Part shown: piece after piece, positions 4,096 to 6,589 of the stretch
Layout: each line of letters starts with the position of its first letter
Numbering within the stretch: position 1 is the first letter of the stretch
From: Bacilli bacterium
GTDB taxonomy: Bacteria > Bacillota_I > Bacilli_A > RF39 > UBA660
NCBI GenBank assembly: GCA_900766325.1
Contig: CAAFVA010000060.1
Location: 1 to 6,589 of the forward strand
Direction: 5' to 3'
Length of the DNA: 6,589 bases
Position numbers and translations under genes: made by a program
Notes under the pieces: generated by a model
Databases searched by the model: none
Told to the model about the DNA's origin: nothing
The model's input: the letters and a program-made list of their open reading frames with translations, nothing else

Positions 4096-6589
4096 TTATA
4101 CATTTCTGTTAGCACCATATTTTTTACATATTCTCTTTCTTATCATATCAACCGGAACAACGGTAAAAGAAAGAAAGAGCATAATAGTAAACTCACTTAA
4201 ACTAAGTGGTACCGTTCTAAACATAGTTCCGCCGAAATAAATCATAATTATTTGAACTAATGATATAAAACATATTACAACGATAAACATATGATTTTTA
4301 AATAAGTGTGCTAGTATGTTAATTCTACTTGTATGAGCATTAAAACAGTTAAATATTCCAGCGAAAATAAATAGTCCAAAAAAAGCCGTCATAAATGATG
4401 CATCAGTTTCAAACAAATTTCTTATGGCCGGAAGTTTTAAAAACAAAATACAAAGTACGGTGGTATATATACCCGTTATAATTATTTCGTTTAGCATGTA
4501 ACTGTTCATTATGTTTTCATTTTTTTTCTTAGGCTTTTCTTTCATGTATTCTAAAAGTGGAGGTTCAAAAGCAAACGCTAAGCCTGCTAGTGTGTCCATA
4601 ACCATGTTTATCCATAACATTTGAATTACTGTAACAGGAGTATCAACGCCAATAAACGGACCTATTATTGAAATACTAAGAGCACATAAATTAACCGTTA
4701 GCTGAAATATAATAAATTTTCTTATGCTTTTAAATATTGTCCTTCCAAATAAAATTGCCTTGCTAATTGATAAGAAATTATTATCTAAAATAACAATGTC
4801 GCTTGCCTCTTTTGATACTTCACTACCCGATCCCATCGCAAAACCAACGTCAGCTCTTTTTAAGGCTGGAGCATCATTTACCCCATCACCAGTCATACCA
4901 ACTACTAAATTCATCTCTTGCGATATACGAACCAAACGACTTTTATCTTGCGGAAGGCTTCTTGCAACCACCTTAAGCTTAGGAATTATTTTTTTTATTT
5001 GCATATCAGACATATCATTAAGCTCACCAGACGTTAAAACAACATCGTCCTTTGAATCTATAATTCCTACTTCTTTAGCTACCGAAAGCGCCGTTGATTT
5101 ATTATCACCAGTTATCATAACCGTATGAATACCAGCACTTTGTGCCATACGAAGCCCCGTTATCGCATCTTTCCTTACCTCGTCTTTAATAACTATTACT
5201 CCTACAAAAGTAAGATTACTAAAGTTTCTTTCGTTTTCATTAGTACTAGTTGCAAGCGCGATAACTCTTGAACCAAGGGTTGTGTAATTATCAATTTGTC
5301 TTTGTACGCTCTCTTTGTTTTCAAAAGGGAGTCTAACGGCATCCCTATTATAATAATAAGTACAATTAGGTAATATTTTTTCCGCCGCACCCTTTATTAA
5401 GTTTCTTGCCTTCTTATCATCTAATACGGTTATCATGTATTTATTTTTACTATCAAAAGGAATTGTTTTTATCTTTTTTACATAGTTAAAATCGCACGGA
5501 TTTAAAAACTCAAGTAAACATCTGTCGGTTATATTACCTCCAATTACTTTTTTACCATCATATGATGACATGTTGTTAACAACCATTGATATTCTAAGTA
5601 AATCATAAAACTTATTTCCATTTTTTTTTATTTCTTTTTCATTTTTATAATTATTTAACGCACCATCTATAACCCCAATAACATTTAATTTACCAGTTGT
5701 TAAAGTACCTGTTTTATCACTATATAAAATATTTATATTACCCGCGGTTTCGATACCAACTAATTTTCTTACCAAAACGTTACTTTTAAGCATTCGCCTC
5801 ATGTTAGATGATAAAACAAGGGTAATCATCATTGGAAGGCCTTCTGGTACTGATACTATTATTATCGTAACACTAAGTGTCAAAGCATAAATAACATGAT
5901 CTATCATAAGAGAAACGTTGGTAATGGTTGCTAATATTTCACTTAATACAAATCCATTATCAACCACAATAACTGAAAAAAGATACGAAACAGATGCTAA
6001 AAAAGCACCTATATAACCAAACGTACTGATTATCTTAGCAAGGTTTCTAAGTCTTATCCTAAGCGGGCTATCACCAGTTTTTTCTTTAAGTTCACTTGCA
6101 ATTTTACCATAAAAAGTATTATCTCCCACCGCTGATACCTTGATCAAACCTTCACCAGAACATATCATCGTTCCTCTAAAAAGACGATTTTTTTTAGTTA
6201 CTTGTCCGTTTTTATATGATTCTTTATGAATCTCTTTTGACTCGCCATTTAACGATGACTCATCAACCATTAAATCACCCGTTATTAAAATACCATCTGC
6301 CGGGACTTTATCACCGTACTGTAAAATTACCAAATCATCTTTTACTACTTCATCAATACTTATTTCCTTTATCTTACCATTTCTTTTAACCCGGCATTTT
6401 ATTTTAGAAGACTCTTCTTGTAGTCTTTTAAAAGCTTTTTCGGAACCATACTCAGAGATAGTAGAAATAAACGATGCTAAAAATATTGCTATTAATATTC
6501 CAAGTGTTTCAAACCAATCAAAATCTCTAAACAAAAACACTATTTTTATAGCTAGTGCGATTAAAAGTATCTTAATTATCGGATCACCA
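4096..6589 (-). CDS. Calcium-transporting P-type ATPase, PMCA type (N-terminus off window)
   Basis: This integral membrane pump expels Ca2+ using ATP. The frame stays open to the window edge, giving 830 visible residues; the first 16 (GDPIIKILLIALAIKI) continue the family's first membrane helix, so the gene begins outside the window and about 50-60 residues are missing. Numbering from the first full codon: M2 around 25-45; actuator domain with DESSLNGES (NGES at 114-117, in place of TGES); M4 with PEGLP (248-252), whose Glu249 binds Ca2+; phosphorylation site SDKTGTLT with Asp291; nucleotide-domain KGAAE (399-403); TGDN (493-496); hinge GDGVNDAPALK (567-577); M6 LWINMVMDTLAGLAFAFEPP with Asn661 and Asp665. 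The N-x-x-x-D in M6 followed by FEPP is typical of PMCA-like rather than SERCA-like pumps, suggesting one Ca2+ per cycle. M7-M10 complete the protein, and no C-terminal calmodulin-type regulator is present. No promoter for it is in view. Confidence 0.95.
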   Translation of the reverse strand, partial: GDPIIKILLIALAIKIVFLFRDFDWFETLGILIAIFLASFISTISEYGSEKAFKRLQEESSKIKCRVKRNGKIKEISIDEVVKDDLVILQYGDKVPADGILITGDLMVDESSLNGESKEIHKESYKNGQVTKKNRLFRGTMICSGEGLIKVSAVGDNTFYGKIASELKEKTGDSPLRIRLRNLAKIISTFGYIGAFLASVSYLFSVIVVDNGFVLSEILATITNVSLMIDHVIYALTLSVTIIIVSVPEGLPMMITLVLSSNMRRMLKSNVLVRKLVGIETAGNINILYSDKTGTLTTGKLNVIGVIDGALNNYKNEKEIKKNGNKFYDLLRISMVVNNMSSYDGKKVIGGNITDRCLLEFLNPCDFNYVKKIKTIPFDSKNKYMITVLDDKKARNLIKGAAEKILPNCTYYYNRDAVRLPFENKESVQRQIDNYTTLGSRVIALATSTNENERNFSNLTFVGVIVIKDEVRKDAITGLRMAQSAGIHTVMITGDNKSTALSVAKEVGIIDSKDDVVLTSGELNDMSDMQIKKIIPKLKVVARSLPQDKSRLVRISQEMNLVVGMTGDGVNDAPALKRADVGFAMGSGSEVSKEASDIVILDNNFLSISKAILFGRTIFKSIRKFIIFQLTVNLCALSISIIGPFIGVDTPVTVIQMLWINMVMDTLAGLAFAFEPPLLEYMKEKPKKKNENIMNSYMLNEIIITGIYTTVLCILFLKLPAIRNLFETDASFMTAFFGLFIFAGIFNCFNAHTSRINILAHLFKNHMFIVVICFISLVQIIMIYFGGTMFRTVPLSLSEFTIMLFLSFTVVPVDMIRKRICKKYGANRNV

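Noticed and set aside
4724..5128. Plus-strand open frame of 134 codons
   Set aside because: It is antisense to the conserved hinge region of the calcium ATPase. Its composition mirrors that gene and it matches no family.
5202..5390. Second minus-strand frame of 62 codons inside the ATPase gene
   Set aside because: It lies out of frame inside the nucleotide-binding domain, whose correct frame is continuous and conserved, so it is a shadow and not a frameshift product.
6538..6540. GTG as the start codon of the calcium ATPase
   Set aside because: The frame remains open to the window edge, and the 16 codons upstream encode GDPIIKILLIALAIKI, a typical first membrane helix of this family. The GTG is an internal valine.

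Overview
The window comes from a low-GC bacterium that uses the standard code: tryptophans are read from TGG, all visible stops are TAA, and Shine-Dalgarno sites are strong and purine-rich. Content and codon use suggest an uncultured Bacillota or Mycoplasmatota-like gut lineage, but this placement is an inference. Every gene I can support lies on the minus strand, so transcription runs from position 6589 toward position 1. The window is densely coding; the longest gap between annotated genes is 187 bp, and no mobile element, tRNA, rRNA or CRISPR array is visible.

In the direction of transcription the layout is as follows. (1) 6589-4096: most of a PMCA-type calcium-transporting P-type ATPase, cut at its N-terminus by the window edge. 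(2) 4043-3180 and 3176-2610: a Fic-domain protein and the epoxyqueuosine reductase QueH, 3 nt apart and probably translationally coupled behind a candidate promoter at 4065-4093. (3) 2607-1307: a self-contained unit for a divergent, long ribose-phosphate diphosphokinase (PRPP synthetase). It has a near-consensus promoter, an approximately 150-nt leader, an intrinsic-terminator-like hairpin placed just before the ribosome binding site, and a terminator-like hairpin at the 3' end. (4) 1302-211: a promoter, a membrane-anchored thioredoxin-fold protein with a CAYC motif, a tightly coupled bacterial PH-domain protein, and a clear intrinsic terminator. (5) 178-1: the N-terminus of an Ogt/MGMT-type O6-alkylguanine-DNA alkyltransferase, running off the window.

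The genes are mostly housekeeping: calcium efflux, tRNA queuosine modification, PRPP supply, extracytoplasmic thiol chemistry and alkylation repair. The most unusual feature is the PRPP synthetase leader. It contains mutually exclusive pairings (an upstream segment can pair either with a second leader segment or with the 5' arm of the terminator) plus a short ORF with a Shine-Dalgarno site whose stop codon abuts the terminator. This is the architecture of transcription attenuation or a riboswitch, and I cannot match it to a known class by eye. Because the DNA is so AT-rich, comparative support is needed before it is believed.
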